64,000 bases of DNA from assembly GCA_963575745.1 (NCBI GenBank), contig CAUYUJ010005625.1:428146-492145 (forward strand). The letters are read 5' to 3'. A program made the translations under genes and the position numbers. The notes beneath the pieces were generated by a model that was given only the letters and a program-made list of their open reading frames with translations, was not told the origin of the DNA and ran no database searches. Shown piece after piece: positions 49,312 through 60,114 of this stretch (positions are counted from its first letter, which is position 1; each line of letters starts with the position of its first letter). The DNA comes from Prorocentrum cordatum (taxonomy: Eukaryota; Sar; Dinophyceae; Prorocentrales; Prorocentraceae).

Positions 49312-49689
49312 TGCGCCGACATTCGCAGGCTGCCCGCGTAAGGGCGCGCATAAGCGCCCTCGCTTCCAATAGAGCATGCCTCGTCGGCGGCCCGCAAGCC
49401 ACCGGGTAAGGTCGCTATGTCGCTGTGTCATCTCGCATAAGGCGCGTTTCTTTTCGTCGCTCAGGTGGTGCCGGGTTCGGAGAAGACCCAGGCCCTCGCG
49501 GCGGCGGGGTTGGGGCGGCGCGGGCACGATTGTGCGTTGTCTAGGGTGGGTGGCTAGGTTCCGATTCTACAGGCTTACGCCACATCCGCCGACCCCTATA
49601 TAAGGTACTGTGCCTCCAGGACTGCATTTCACGAGGCTTGTCCGCATCATGACACGGTGCTCGACATCGTTCCTGTTGCTTCGTTGCTG
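49312..49689. other. Unassigned sequence
   Basis: GGCTTACGCCACATCCGCCG (49581) resembles the motif that precedes the other TTGGGGCC arrays. CTATATAAGG follows at about 49595 and could serve as a TATA-like element, but no transcript is evident. Confidence 0.35.
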
Positions 49690-50285
49690 TTATCGTGCCT
49701 CTTGGTGCTCTTTTGTGGCCTCTTGGTGGCATCTTGGCCTGTCCGCAGGCCATATCCGGCCGCCTCGAGGCATCGTGGGCCAAGTTTTGGGGCCTCTTTG
49801 GGGCTTCCTGGGGGCTTCTTGGATACCTTTGAGGTTCTTTTGGGGGTCCCTCAGGGCCTCTTGGGCTGTTCTTGGGGCAGGCTTGGGGCGTCTTGGGGCC
49901 GAAGGCTCGAACAGGTGTCGTCTTGGGGCCGTCTGGGGGCCCTCTTGGGCTGTCTTGGGGGCTTCGGGGGCTGTTGTTGGACCCTCTTCGACCCTCCTTG
50001 GGGGCCCCTGTGGCCGTCTGGGGGCGATATTGAAGGTTTTTTTGCCCGTCTGGGACGTTGGGAATGGGACGATTTTTGTTTCTTGGGACCCTTTTGGGGC
50101 GCATGTTGGGGGCCTTTTGGGGCGTCTTGGCAGCTTCGGAGGCCGCCTGGAGGCCATCGTGGGCGTCCAGGGCCATATTTCGGCGAATCGTGGCCCCCTG
50201 GGACCGTCTGGGGAGCGTTCTGGTGCCTTCATGGCCAGTTTTGGAACCCTCCGCTCCCCCGTGACGCGTTCGGTCCGGGGTCGCC
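49690..50285 (+). repeat. TTGGGGCC-rich degenerate array 4
   Basis: CCTCTTGGTGGC, CTTGGGGCC and GTCTTGGGGC words recur, with T-rich breaks at 50030-50090. Long frames on both strands are compositional. Confidence 0.72.
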
Positions 50286-50479
50286 CGGGGCCGGGGGGGG
50301 GGGTCAAATCTCCGGTTTGGGGTCCCTTGGGGGGGGGGGTTATGGGGGGGGAACCATCTCATTCGCCTAGAGACCCACAAGGAGTCGGCGGACTTTTTTT
50401 CAGCATTCTCCTGTCCAGCTCACAGTGCAACCCAGGGAAGAAACTATTGATTGTTAACGCCACGCAGGGCGTAGCATGA

Positions 50480-50887
50480 ATGATCTTCCTGTCATTCCCC
50501 TTCATCGATCCGTTCGTCACTGCAGCATTTTGGCGCGAAGCCGGTATTCTCGGGAGGGGTGAACCAGCGCTTTGTTTGACAACAAGATCGGGTTTGACTT
50601 CAGCCGCAATGGCTTCGAGATTGTCCTTCTATCTTGGTTTGGTCCTTGCGGCGGAGACGGTGCTCTCGATCGTTCGTCAGTTCTCAGCGATTTCCCAGAC
50701 TCCGGTTGCGTTCCAGCGGCTGCGCCTCGCCGCGGCCGCCCTGCGGGTGGCGAGAATCGTCCCCAACGGCCGCCCGAGGCCGGATGCTTGGAGCCAGCTG
50801 GGAGGGGGCAGTGAGGAGTGGTTTTTTTCGGCCCCCGAGGGGCGGTTGTCAGGCCCTGGGACAGGGTCCAAGATGGATCGGGGGTGA
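50480..50887 (+). CDS. Unrecognised 135-codon ORF (doubtful)
   Basis: ATG start. The frame reads IFLSFPFIDPFVTAAFW, then MASRLSFYLGLVLAAETVLS and PVAFQRLRLAAAALRVARIV, a residue mix less biased than neighbouring frames. Two weakly hydrophobic stretches lie at the start and around residue 50. The C terminus turns Gly/Ser-rich. No domain, splice site or leader evidence. Confidence 0.25.
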   Translation: MIFLSFPFIDPFVTAAFWREAGILGRGEPALCLTTRSGLTSAAMASRLSFYLGLVLAAETVLSIVRQFSAISQTPVAFQRLRLAAAALRVARIVPNGRPRPDAWSQLGGGSEEWFFSAPEGRLSGPGTGSKMDRG

Positions 50888-51021
50888 ACACATGCACCGG
50901 ATGGACCCCGGGACAGGTTTCCAGCGGATTTGGTTGCATCCCCCCCTCCTGCTTGATTTCCTGTGGCCCGACCAGAACAGACCCCCCGGACGCCTTCAAC
51001 AAGGGCCAAGGTCAGGGGGAT

Positions 51022-51195
51022 GGGCTCAGACGGGGACGCATCGACCCCCAATCGCCCATGGATCGCCGAAAGGGGCCCGATAAACCAGCCTGCCAGGAGC
51101 ATGCGGATTCGGCATCGGGGGCCTGTCGCGGATCTATCGGCGACGTATCGCCGATTCCATGTCGACGCTGTCCCTCCTGAGCCAGCTGCCCCCTC
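51022..51195 (+). repeat. Family D repeat, copy 3
   Basis: GGCTCAGACGGGGACGCATC, TCGCCCATGGATCGCCGA, GGGGCCCGATAA and CGGATCTATCGGCGACGTAT keep the order of the other copies. Confidence 0.65.
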
Positions 51196-51579
51196 GCCGT
51201 GGCCCCTCACGGGAGCAGCATGCCGATCCGTGGCCCCCCTTGGAGAGGGAGGCACGCTTGCCCGCGCACTCGTGCTCTGCTGCGGTTCCTGCGCGGGTTA
51301 CCACAGATGCCCGCGCTCATTGTGTGCCCAGGCGCGTTTCTTCGCTGATGTGTTGTCCAATCGTGTCACACGTGGGTGTGTGTGTGTGTGTGAATGTGCG
51401 TGCCAATTCGTCACCCGTATTGTATTCTGCCGCGCAACGGAAGCCTTATCCAGGCTTGCGATGTGCTGGTGTCCGAGTTGCTACACAGCCGTGACACAAC
51501 AGTTTCTTCAATTTGCTATGATGAAGATCTCCCCCATCCCTCTCAATATTCTTAACATGACATGATGCTGGGTCATTCG
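51196..51579. other. Unassigned sequence with short GT run
   Basis: GTGTGTGTGTGTGTG at about 51375-51390. No gene. Confidence 0.35.
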
Positions 51580-51650
51580 GCGGAGTAGTTTCCGATCCCG
51601 GGGACGTTAACAACTCTGTTACCCCAAAACGGGATCGGAAATTACTCCGC
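51580..51650. repeat. 20-bp inverted repeat hairpin
   Basis: GCGGAGTAGTTTCCGATCCC (51580-51599) pairs with 51631-51650 except for one position, around a 31-nt loop. Confidence 0.85.
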
Positions 51651-51689
51651 GCCAAGCCATATAATTACCGAGCGGGATGCGATTGCGCG

Positions 51690-51716
51690 CGGAGTAGTTT
51701 TAGTAAAACTACTCCG
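51690..51716. repeat. Perfect 13-bp palindrome with 1-nt centre
   Basis: CGGAGTAGTTTTA, G, TAAAACTACTCCG. It shares its GGAGTAGTT core with the hairpin 40 bases upstream and with the 4.9-kb tandem repeat. Confidence 0.9.
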
Positions 51717-52289
51717 AACTATTCCGCACGACCGCGTCATTCCAAAAGGCAAATTGAAAGAAACTTTCGTCACGGCGATGTAGTTCCGCAGAAAATCAGC
51801 TTACAGGTGCGACTCATTGTATCAGGACGGGGTTGTGCTCAGTGCGTTATTAGTTTCAGACGCGTGTTCCACTGGGGCTCCCAATCGGTGAACACAGCAT
51901 ACGAGTCGGTGTGCGTGCTGATGTCGCCTGCAGGACAACTTGCTTCCCACTGCTGCTCAATGGCAGCAGGCGTGCCTCTGGCTGTGCCAGAGGACAGGGT
52001 GGGGCTCCTCGTTCCCCCCTCTGCCCTCGTTCGGTGGCTCACCGGTGGGGTCCTGAGGGAGGGTGTCCCGAGGACGAGGTGCCTCAAGCAATGTGAATCC
52101 ACCCTCGGAGCCCTTCCTTCGGCGGCGAGCGATGGGGGGGAAGCGCGAAGGAGACGGCCTTCTCAGCAGGCCGCGGGGCTCCTCAGAAACCTTCGCCCCT
52201 CCTGAGAGGCTTCCCGTGCCTCTGGGGAAGGCCAGGCGTAGCGAAAACTTCTCAGAAGGCTGGGGGACTCCCGAGCCTTCTGGGAAGTC
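51717..52289. other. Unassigned sequence with AGAAGGC cluster
   Basis: Frames at 51807-52205 (plus) and 51839-52102 (minus) overlap and neither has a recognised domain. A cluster of CTCAGAAGG/GCCTTCT words lies at 52155-52285. Confidence 0.4.
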
Positions 52290-52443
52290 ACCAGCCTCGA
52301 ACGTATCCCTATCCCTGAGATTGACACGCCAAAAGGCGATGGCAATCCTAGGGATGCACCCTCAGAAACTGAGGGAATCCCTAAGATCGCCATCGTGATG
52401 AGGCGATGCCGAACACAGGGATAGGGATATGTTCCAGGCTGGT
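52290..52443. mobile_element. 154-bp foldback element
   Basis: ACCAGCCTCGAACGTATCCC at the left is inverted at the right end (GGGATATGTTCCAGGCTGGT). Pairing extends over most of each half, with a CCCTCAGAAACTGAGGG centre. MITE-like. Confidence 0.8.
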
Positions 52444-52530
52444 AAGGAAGGCCCGCCCCCTCTCGCTCCCTCCCCGGGCCCGCCGCCGATCCCTGTCCTT
52501 CTTGGCCCCCTCCGTCGGGACCCATCCTTG

Positions 52531-52835
52531 GGCCACCGGCTGCTCAAATAAGAATAATAATAAGAAGAATAATCATAGAACTAATAGTAGTACCACTGAT
52601 AATAATAATAATAAGAATACGAATACTAATATCAATACTAATACTAATAATAATAAGATTAGTACGAATAGTAATACTGATGATAACAAATAATGATACT
52701 AATAATAAGACTAAGAATACTACTACTAATATTAATAATGACAATACTAATACTAATACTAATAACGATAATAGTAATAATATTAATAGTAATAATAATT
52801 ATGATTATGATAATCATAATCATAATAATAATGTA

Positions 52836-52899
<64 letters not shown>

Positions 52900-53045
52900 A
52901 TCATAATAATAATAATAATAATACTAACAATAATAATAATATTAATAATAATAATAATAATAATACGAATAATAATAATACTAATACTAATAATAATAAT
53001 AATATAATAATGTTAATAATAACAATAATGGCCACCGGCTGCTCA
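52531..53045 (+). repeat. AT-rich trinucleotide array bounded by a 16-bp direct repeat
   Basis: GGCCACCGGCTGCTCA occurs at 52531-52546 and again at 53030-53045. Between them lie 483 bases made almost only of AAT, ACT, AAC and GAT words. The G+C content changes abruptly at both borders. The repeat behaves like a target-site duplication made when the array, or an element carrying it, was inserted. Confidence 0.85.
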
Positions 53046-53183
53046 CGGCCGGCACGCCGCGCGGCCCCTGCTCTCGCTGCCCTCGTGCTGGGCCGCTGGG
53101 GTGCGCGGCTCCTGGGCCCCTCGGCCCTCGGGGGCCGCCGCCCTGCGCGCTTCCTGGGGCCTAGACGGTGGGAGTGCGCAGCC
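53046..53183. other. GC-rich spacer
   Basis: No recognised feature. It ends in the left target duplication of family B copy 3. Confidence 0.35.
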
Positions 53184-53582
53184 TGGAGGGTTTCTCCGAA
53201 GGGCTTGGTCGACCCGTCCTCCTCCTCTCTCCTCCTCCTCCTCCTCGTCCTCCTCCTCCTCCTCCTCCATCTCCTCCTCCTCCTCCTCCTCCTCCTCTCT
53301 CCTCCTCCTCCTCCTCCTCCTCCTCCTCCTCCTCCTCCTCCTCCTCCTCCTCCTCCTCCTCCTCCTCCTCTCCTCCTCCTCCTCTCTCCTCCTCCTCTCC
53401 TCCTCCTCCTCCTCCTCCTCCTCCTCCTCCTCCTCCTCCTCCTGCTCCTGCTCCTGCTCCTCCTCCTCCTCCTCCTCCTCCTCCTCCTCCTCCACACCTC
53501 CTCCTCCTCTCTCCTCCTCCTTCCCCTTCTCGCCCTCCCCTCCTTGGGTCGCCTACGGCCCCGGGGGGGGGGAACCCGTCCA
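53184..53582 (+). mobile_element. Family B element, copy 3, with perfect 8-bp target duplication
   Basis: TGGAGGGTTTCTCCGAAGGG, then GTCGACCC, a 300-bp CTC tract, GGGTCGCCTACGGCCCCG and an end at CCGTCCA. GCGCAGCC flanks it exactly (53176-53183, 53583-53590). The tract is the longest of the complete copies. The long open frames across it are low-complexity. Confidence 0.9.
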
Positions 53583-53590
53583 GCGCAGCC

Positions 53591-53934
53591 CGTCTTCCCC
53601 CGCGATCTTCTGTCAAGGGCGCCCTCGAGGGCGCGAGGTGATTCGCGCTCGGCGCCTCGCGCTGCGGCTCCGATGCCTCCTCGTCCTCCTCCGCTTCCCT
53701 GGGGGGCGGTGCAAAAGCGCGAAGTCGTTTGCGCTTCGCGCAGCGCGGAGCGCGAAGTTAGGCGCCCTTGTTTGTCAAGGGAGGAAAGAAAACCAGCTGA
53801 CATTTGCTGCCGGGGAGACGTGTGTGTGACTCGAGTGCGCCAGGACTCGGGTATGCCGACGTCTTTCGGACGAGCGCGTCCTGTATTGTGACGGTCCAGG
53901 TCTCGTGGGATGTCTGCAGCGGGAGCTCGCGTGA
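53591..53934. other. Unassigned sequence with GCGCGAAG repeats
   Basis: AAAGCGCGAAGTCGTTTGCG and nearby variants give a local imperfect repeat. No gene. Confidence 0.35.
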
Positions 53935-54045
53935 GCACGAACGCCCTGCCGCAGACGGTCGCGCTAAGCAGAGGTCTGGAGCCAGACCCCTCGATTCCCT
54001 CCCTCCCCTCCCCCCTCCCTTTTCCGCCCAGGAGACGCCGAGACC
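53935..54045 (+). repeat. Family E fragment, copy 4
   Basis: GCAGACGGTCGCGCTAAGCA and GAGGTCTGGAGCCAGACCCC match the right half of the family. The left half is missing. Confidence 0.6.
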
Positions 54046-54144
54046 TGCCCGATGCCCTCCCGGGGCGCGCTTGCTGGAAGGCCCCGCTCCTCGAGGGTGC
54101 GCCTGCTCTGCGCACCGATCTTCGCGCCTGCCGCGGCCCAGGCG
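54046..54144. other. Unassigned spacer
   Basis: Nothing recognised. Confidence 0.3.
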
Positions 54145-54300
54145 CCCGGCCTCCACGGTGCCCTGGCTTTCTAGGGCTTCGGTGGTTTTCTGCTCCGGAA
54201 GGCGTGACGTTCCCACACCCAGGAAGGCGTGACGTTCCCACACCCGAAAAAGATCCATGGACGTCCTGGGGTCTCAGGGTCGGGTCTCTTGTGGTGGGTC
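54145..54300 (+). repeat. Family F repeat, copy 3
   Basis: GGCCTCCACGGTGCCCTGGC, then GGAAGGCGTGACGTTCCCAC present twice in tandem (about 54198 and 54222), then GGGTCTCAGGGTCGGGTCTC. It lacks the family A insertion seen in the copy at 22.3 kb. Confidence 0.7.
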
Positions 54301-54830
54301 GGTTGTGGCCGAGCTCGTACGGTATACTGATCATGTGTGCGTCGGCCCCGCGAGCGCGACGCGCGCGCTCGGGAATCCTGCAGCATAGAATAAAAGCTCC
54401 GTGGCGGGCGCTCTCTGGCCAGGCTGCTCGGGAGGCGGGCAGCGACACGCCGTCAGATTTGTGTACCGTATGCTCGCGCCGGACGTGCGCCTACGGCATC
54501 GGCACATCGTATCATCTTCGGGGGCTCGGAGGGGGAAGGGTTGCCCCAGGGCCCCGAGGTGGGGGGCGGGGGTGTTTGGAGCGGTGTCTCGCCAGCTTCG
54601 CCTTTGCCCCTGCCTGTCGCCCCGCCGAAGTGTGTGCTCCTGCGTCCCGCACCGCCCGGAAGGCCATCTTCAACATCGGGTCGGGCGGCCTCGTGCTGAG
54701 GGTGGTCAACTCGATCTTGGCGGGCTCAGGAGCGCGAGCCCCGTCCAGCCCTTGCCCGTGAGTCGGGGGCGGTCCAGCTGCCCCTTCTTGCAAGATTCGA
54801 CGGCGCCTCGAGGGGAGAGTGAAATGATCT
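54301..54830. other. Unassigned sequence with a short protein-like frame
   Basis: At about 54630-54760 one plus frame reads ARTARKAIFNIGSGGLVLRV then VNSILAGSGARA, which could be an exon remnant. No splice signals or homologue evident. Confidence 0.25.
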
Positions 54831-55069
54831 AGGCCTCCTGGCTAGGATCGGAGTAGATGGGGTCGGAGGGTCACGCCGCATCGCCGATGCATCGCCGATG
54901 CGGCTCGATGTGCAGCCCGATTTGCTTCACGTCGACGTCGCCGATGCATCGCCGACGTCGAAGATGCATCGCAGGTGCATCGCGGATGCATCGCGGATGC
55001 ATCGCCGATGCATCCCCGATGCAGCGCGATCTTCCGACCCCATCTACTCCGACCCCATCTAGGAGGCCT
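54831..55069. mobile_element. Family C element, well-preserved copy
   Basis: 239 bp. AGGCCTCCTGGCTAGGATCG and the complement of its right end (CCCCATCTAGGAGGCCT) form inverted arms of about 50 bp. The centre repeats GATGCATCGC with GGATGCATCGCGGATGCATC. AAATGAT and AAGTGAT near the two ends hint at an imperfect target duplication. Confidence 0.82.
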
Positions 55070-55399
55070 GTAAGTGATTGGGAGCGAGGTTTCCCAGAGG
55101 GCGGCGGGGGATTCGGAGGAGGCCTCGCAAGCGTCTCAGGAGGCTGGAGGCCTTCTGAGCCTCCTGAGAAGGCCCGGCGCCTTCTGCCATCGCCCTTGGC
55201 GTGCCGCCGCAAGAGGTCGACCCCCTCTTGGCTCACCTTTCAGGCCCCCCTCCTCCCTCCCTCCCTCCCTCCGGCCACTTGCCCGCATCTTCGAGGGGGG
55301 GAACCAGGGGGCGCCAGTGTTGGAAAGGGGGGTCGTCACGGAGGATTGCGGCCCGTGCACGTCACGATGAGCATCGAGCTCTTTTTCCTTTGTCGTCGC
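55070..55399. other. Unassigned sequence with AGAAGGC-like cluster
   Basis: GGAGGCCTCG, GGAGGCTGGAGGCCTTCTGA and CCTGAGAAGGCC lie at 55110-55190. No gene. Confidence 0.4.
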
Positions 55400-55596
55400 A
55401 GGGGGCCGAGGAGGAGGAGGAGGAGGAGGAGGAAAAGGAGGACGAGGAGGAAAAGGAGGAGGAGGAGAAGGAGGACGGCGAGGTTGAGGAGTACGAGTAG
55501 GAGTAGGAGGCCGAGGCGGAGGAGGAGGAGAAGGACGAGGATGAGGAGGACGGCGAGGCGGAGGAGAGGAGTAGGAGTAGGAGAAGGAGTAGTAGG
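55400..55596 (+). repeat. GGA microsatellite with GTAGGA breaks
   Basis: GGAGGAGGA run with AAAGGAGGACGAGG interruptions, passing into AGTAGGAGTAGGAG. Confidence 0.88.
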
Positions 55597-55693
55597 ATGG
55601 CGATGATGCTGCTGATGATGCTGCTGATGATTCAGATGATGACGATGATGATGTTGCTGATGATGATGGTGGTGGTGATGATGATGCTGCTGT

Positions 55694-55737
<44 letters not shown>

Positions 55738-55905
55738 TTGATGCTGATGCTGATGTTGATGAGGATGCTGATGTTGATGAGGATGCTGATGATGATGATT
55801 ATGATGATGATGATGATGATGATGCTGATGCTGATACTGGTTCTGATGATGATAATTATGAAAATGATGATGATGATGACGATGAGGAGGAGGAGGAAAC
55901 ACACG
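55597..55905 (+). repeat. GAT microsatellite
   Basis: Degenerate GAT/GCT array with a pure GATGATGAT core at 55697-55737. Confidence 0.92.
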
Positions 55906-56177
55906 ACGACGAGGAGCAGGACTAGGAGTAGAAGTAGGAGTAGGAGTAGGAATATATAGTGTGAGGAGGAGGAGGAGGACCAGTGCAAACTCAAGACGCA
56001 TCAACGGTAACCGAAAACCTGGGATCATAAAGGACCCCCTGTCCCCCTCAAGCCCTGAGAGTTGATTATCCTGGACCAAGACAGAGTTTGTCGGGGGATA
56101 AGGTCGGCGAGGTCGAACTTCAATATCGCTGGGGGCAGTAATAATCGAAGTAGCGTTCTTCTTGTCCCGAGTTGGGT
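55906..56177. other. Unassigned sequence
   Basis: AGTAGGAGTAGGA remnants, then mixed DNA. Nothing else recognised. Confidence 0.35.
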
Positions 56178-56413
56178 ATTAGACAGCTTACACTACTACT
56201 ACTGCTGCTGCGACTATTACTCATAACACTACTTTTACATCTTCTTTGTTTACGATTACTACTACGGCTATTATTACTACTACAACTTCTACTACTACTA
56301 CTGCCATTACTACCACTGCTACAACTTCTACTATTACGATTGCTACTACTGGGGCGACCACGATTGCTATCAGTACGACTACGTCGACGACGACTACTAC
56401 TACTACTACTACG

Positions 56414-56444
<31 letters not shown>

Positions 56445-57176
56445 TTACGACCAATATTACTTTTAGTAATACTACGACCACTACTACGATGAACACTCCT
56501 ATAATTACTATTACTACTACTACCACTACCACTACCACTACCACTACTACTACTTCTACTTCTTCTACTACTACTACTACTACTGCTACTACTTTTACGA
56601 CTACGACGACTACTTCTATTATTCTTAAACGCAATATATACATACTAGCATTCTGATCACTACTACGACTATTTCCACTACTCTTTCTACTGCTACTGCT
56701 GCTGGTCGTATTTCTATTACTGACGCTCTTACAATTTTCGGCTACGCCATGCTACATACTGACTGCCACGTACTACATACTGCATAACCCGTACTACATA
56801 CAACAGGCGACATACTACCATTACCAGTGCTAGTACTAGTATTCGTATTAGTTCTAGTACCAATTCTACTACTACTACTACGACTACGACTACTACTACT
56901 ACTACTACTACTACTATTACTACTACGATTACTAATGCTACTACCAGTGCTGCTGCTACTACTACTACTACCACTACTACTACTACTTCTACTACGACGG
57001 CTACTACTACTACGGCTATTACTACTACTAGTACTATTACGAGTACTACTACCTCTACGATTACTACTACTACGAGTACTATTAGTACTACTACCAGTGC
57101 TACTCGGACGAGTCCCCCTACGATTGTGCTACTACGGTTACTTCAACTACTACTACTACTACTTTTACTACTACTG

Positions 57177-57212
<36 letters not shown>

Positions 57213-57377
57213 TGGTTACTGCTATTACTAGCACGACTACTATCACTATTTACTATTCGTACTACTTCTGCTACTTTTTCCACTACTACTACTACTGCTA
57301 CTACTACTACTACGGCTACGGCTAAGACGATACTTACTACTTCTGCTAGTAGTAGTAGTACTACTACTACTACTACG

Positions 57378-57410
<33 letters not shown>

Positions 57411-57542
57411 GCTATTATTACTACTACTACTACGACGACTACTACGACTACTACTACTACTACTATTACTACTACTACTACTACTGCTACTACTACTACT
57501 ACTATTACTACTACTACTAACTACTAATACTTACTACTACTG

Positions 57543-57577
<35 letters not shown>

Positions 57578-57752
57578 GCTACTACTCGTACTACTACTAC
57601 TACGACAACGATTACTACTACTACTACTACTACGACTACTACTACTACTACTACTACTACTACGACTACGGCTAATACTATTCCTACTACTTCTGCTACT
57701 ACTACTACTGCTAGTATTACTACGACTACTACGACTACTGCTACGACTATTT

Positions 57753-57785
<33 letters not shown>

Positions 57786-57893
57786 CTACTCCTACTCCTA
57801 CTCCTACTGTTACTACTACTGTTACTACTATTACTGTTACTACTACTACTACTACTACTTTTACTACTGCTACTACTACTACTACTGCTACTG

Positions 57894-57928
<35 letters not shown>

Positions 57929-57929
57929 G

Positions 57930-57963
<34 letters not shown>

Positions 57964-58140
57964 GACTACTACTACGACTCCTACTATTATTGCTACTACT
58001 ACTACTACGACGACGGCGACGACTGCTACGACGACGACTGCTACGAGTACTACTGCAAATATCCTGTTCATTCTTTTTTTTGATTTTCCTATTATTACTC
58101 CTACTACTACTACTACCACCACTACTGCTACTGCTGCCAC
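56178..58140 (+). repeat. About 2-kb TAC/ACT trinucleotide array
   Basis: ACTACTACT with GCT, ACG, ATT and TTT substitutions continues for almost 2 kb. It breaks near 56640-56830, where CATACTACAT-like sequence intervenes, and briefly near 57220-57260. All six frames show low-complexity runs (Leu, Thr, Tyr, Val, Ser), which I reject as genes. Confidence 0.95.
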
Positions 58141-58589
58141 CCCTTCCCTTCCCGAGGAGCATCAGAGGGGTTCCGAGGCTCGGCGAGGAGAACATCACAT
58201 CCTTCCTCTGACGTGCGAGTTTCCGGGGCGATGAATTCATCATCCCCTCCGAACCCAGAATGTTATTTTCCCACCTTTCATTATCAGAGATATCCGATTA
58301 TTGCAAAAAACCCTTCCCTCCAAGTTCCCTGCACGTAATAATTTTCATTACGGGGTTGGCCCCATTGGAAGACAGCCGTCTGAGAATCTTCAGCATGCGA
58401 AGACGCCTTTCCTAGGACCTCAATGCCGGGGGACAATCTGGTTGTACGCCCTGGCAGTCCTGAACCGCGCTACAACACAGTTCCTGGGACTTCAGTGCCG
58501 CGATTCAACGTGATTGTTGTGTCCTGACCAACTTACCAAAACACCTCTCCTTGGACTTCAGCCATACAACCCCCTTGAACCTGTTACGC
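58141..58589. other. Unassigned sequence related to 35.7-35.9 kb
   Basis: CCTGGGACTTCAGTGCCGCG (58483) and CCTAGGACCTCAATGCCGGG (58411) are two diverged copies of a unit also seen at 35883. No gene. Confidence 0.45.
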
Positions 58590-58850
58590 TGTTTTGAGAC
58601 GCAGGTGCGCTGCCCTGCGGCGAGAGCCACATATTGAAAAGGCACCGTCCTCCAACCTTGCACTTGCTACAGTATTTTAAGACAGAGCTGCGCGGCGCAA
58701 CGCGGTAGCAGCATGTGAAAATGGGCCGCCTTCCATCAAAGACATTGTTGCATTTTTTTTTTAAGACAACGGATGTGCGCGGCGCTGAGGCTGGAACTAA
58801 ATTTTGAAGACGGGCCGCCCTCCATCGTTTCGTTGAATCTGTTCAAATGT
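58590..58850 (-). repeat. Minisatellite related to the 83-bp array, inverted orientation
   Basis: Read on the minus strand, units carry TTCAATATGTGGCTCTCGCC and TTTTCACATGCTGCTACCGC-like text with GGCCGCCC/GAGGACGG starts. About three diverged units correspond to 36038-36375. Confidence 0.6.
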
Positions 58851-59518
58851 TCAAGCTTCAGGGTCACACATATGGAGAAGTCTCAGGCGAAACGCCTGGT
58901 CCGCCCTACTGAAACGTCTGGGAGTGCGACAGGGACGAGTTATGGATAAGGACGCTGGGGGTGACGGCAGTCTGCATTGAGGTGCTGCGTAGCGGCAGTC
59001 GAACGACATGTTTGACCGCGCGCGTTTTGGAGTTTTTTTGCCCCGCGTCACCGTGCTCAGTAAGGCTCCTCACAGCAGCACTTTGACTCTACGATTTTCT
59101 CCTTCAGCGGAGAGTGGGGGTGGGATGGGACTGTTCGGAGCCCGGGGGGCGGGAGAGGGCGAACGGAGCGCGACCCGGGGCGGCAATCTGGAATGCTGCG
59201 GGGGGGGGGGGGGCGGTTCGGGCGGGGCAGAGGGGGGGGGGGGGAGGGGCAGGGTGCAGGCAGGGGTGCTTCGTGGGAGCCCTGCAGCCTCGTGCAGGGG
59301 CCTTCGCAGGGGCCCAGGGGGCCTTCTCAGGAGTCCCTTCTCTCTGGTTGGAGGGCTGGCCTCCCCCGCGCTCCCACCCTCTTTGCCCCGTGCGGCCAGC
59401 CTCCTTCCTCCCTCCTCTGGAGCCCTCTGCCGGCGCCTCCGTGGCCCGCCGCCCAGGGGGCAAGGTAGCCGAGGAGGCGATCTTCGACATCTTGTGGCCG
59501 ATGCTGGTGCTCCTAGGG
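58851..59518. other. Unassigned GC-rich sequence
   Basis: Homopolymeric G runs at 59198-59245. A 286-codon plus frame from 59008 and its minus-strand mirror are compositional. No gene supported. Confidence 0.4.
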
Positions 59519-59543
59519 GGCTCTCTCTCTCTCTTTTTCTCTG

Positions 59544-59601
<58 letters not shown>
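59519..59601 (+). repeat. CT then TA dinucleotide microsatellite
   Basis: CTCTCTCT with a few T insertions from 59520 to about 59588, then TATATATATATA to 59601. Confidence 0.93.
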
Positions 59602-59602
<1 letters not shown>

Positions 59603-59856
59603 GGAGAGGGCTGCTTGCTGCGCGTCTGCCTCTCTCGCGTTCGATCGCTCGCCTTCGCCAGGCTGCCACTCCTGGGACGCTGATTGGCATCGTCCCTGGT
59701 ACAGTCGGGGCGTGCATCAAGACACTTTTCACCAGGGTACCTTGGATTTCGTCGCTGCGCGCGCTGTGCGGTGACTTCCCGCGGGCGTTTCCCCTCCCCC
59801 CCCCCCGCCCCCCCTCCCACCAATTGCACCTCCCGCGTAGGAGAACATGTTTTTCG
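59602..59856. other. Unassigned sequence
   Basis: Nothing recognised apart from a C-rich run at 59796-59818. Confidence 0.3.
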
Positions 59857-60025
59857 TCGCGGCGATAACGGACGTTTGGGGGGGGAGGGGGCGTGGTCGG
59901 GGGGGGGGAGAGCATAAAGTAACGCCCCCGCCCCCCAACGTGACAGACTGGTGCCGAACGCACTGCGGCAGCGCCGGGGGACGCACTGGGGGGGGGGGAG
60001 CGTTAAGTGATGTGGGCGGGTGGAG
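59857..60025 (+). mobile_element. Family H element, plus orientation
   Basis: GCGGCGATAACGGACG, CATAAAGTAACGCCCCCGCC, GCCGAACGCACTGCGGCAG, GGGGACGCACTG and AGCGTTAAGTGATG match the reverse complement of 27481-27660 in order. Confidence 0.7.
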
Positions 60026-60114
60026 GAGAGGGGGGAGATGGGGTATAATGTACGCGATGGCCCAGAGGGTGTAACTAACAGCACTCTCTAGGTCTTCAGG
60101 GTTGGGTTTCTTAC

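Noticed and set aside
49590-49605. TATA-box promoter at CTATATAAGG
   Set aside because: Isolated match in front of a degenerate array, with no downstream gene. Dinoflagellates, if this is one, rarely use TATA boxes.
52680-58243. Long ORFs across CTC, GAT and TAC arrays
   Set aside because: Low-complexity products from trinucleotide repeats open on both strands.
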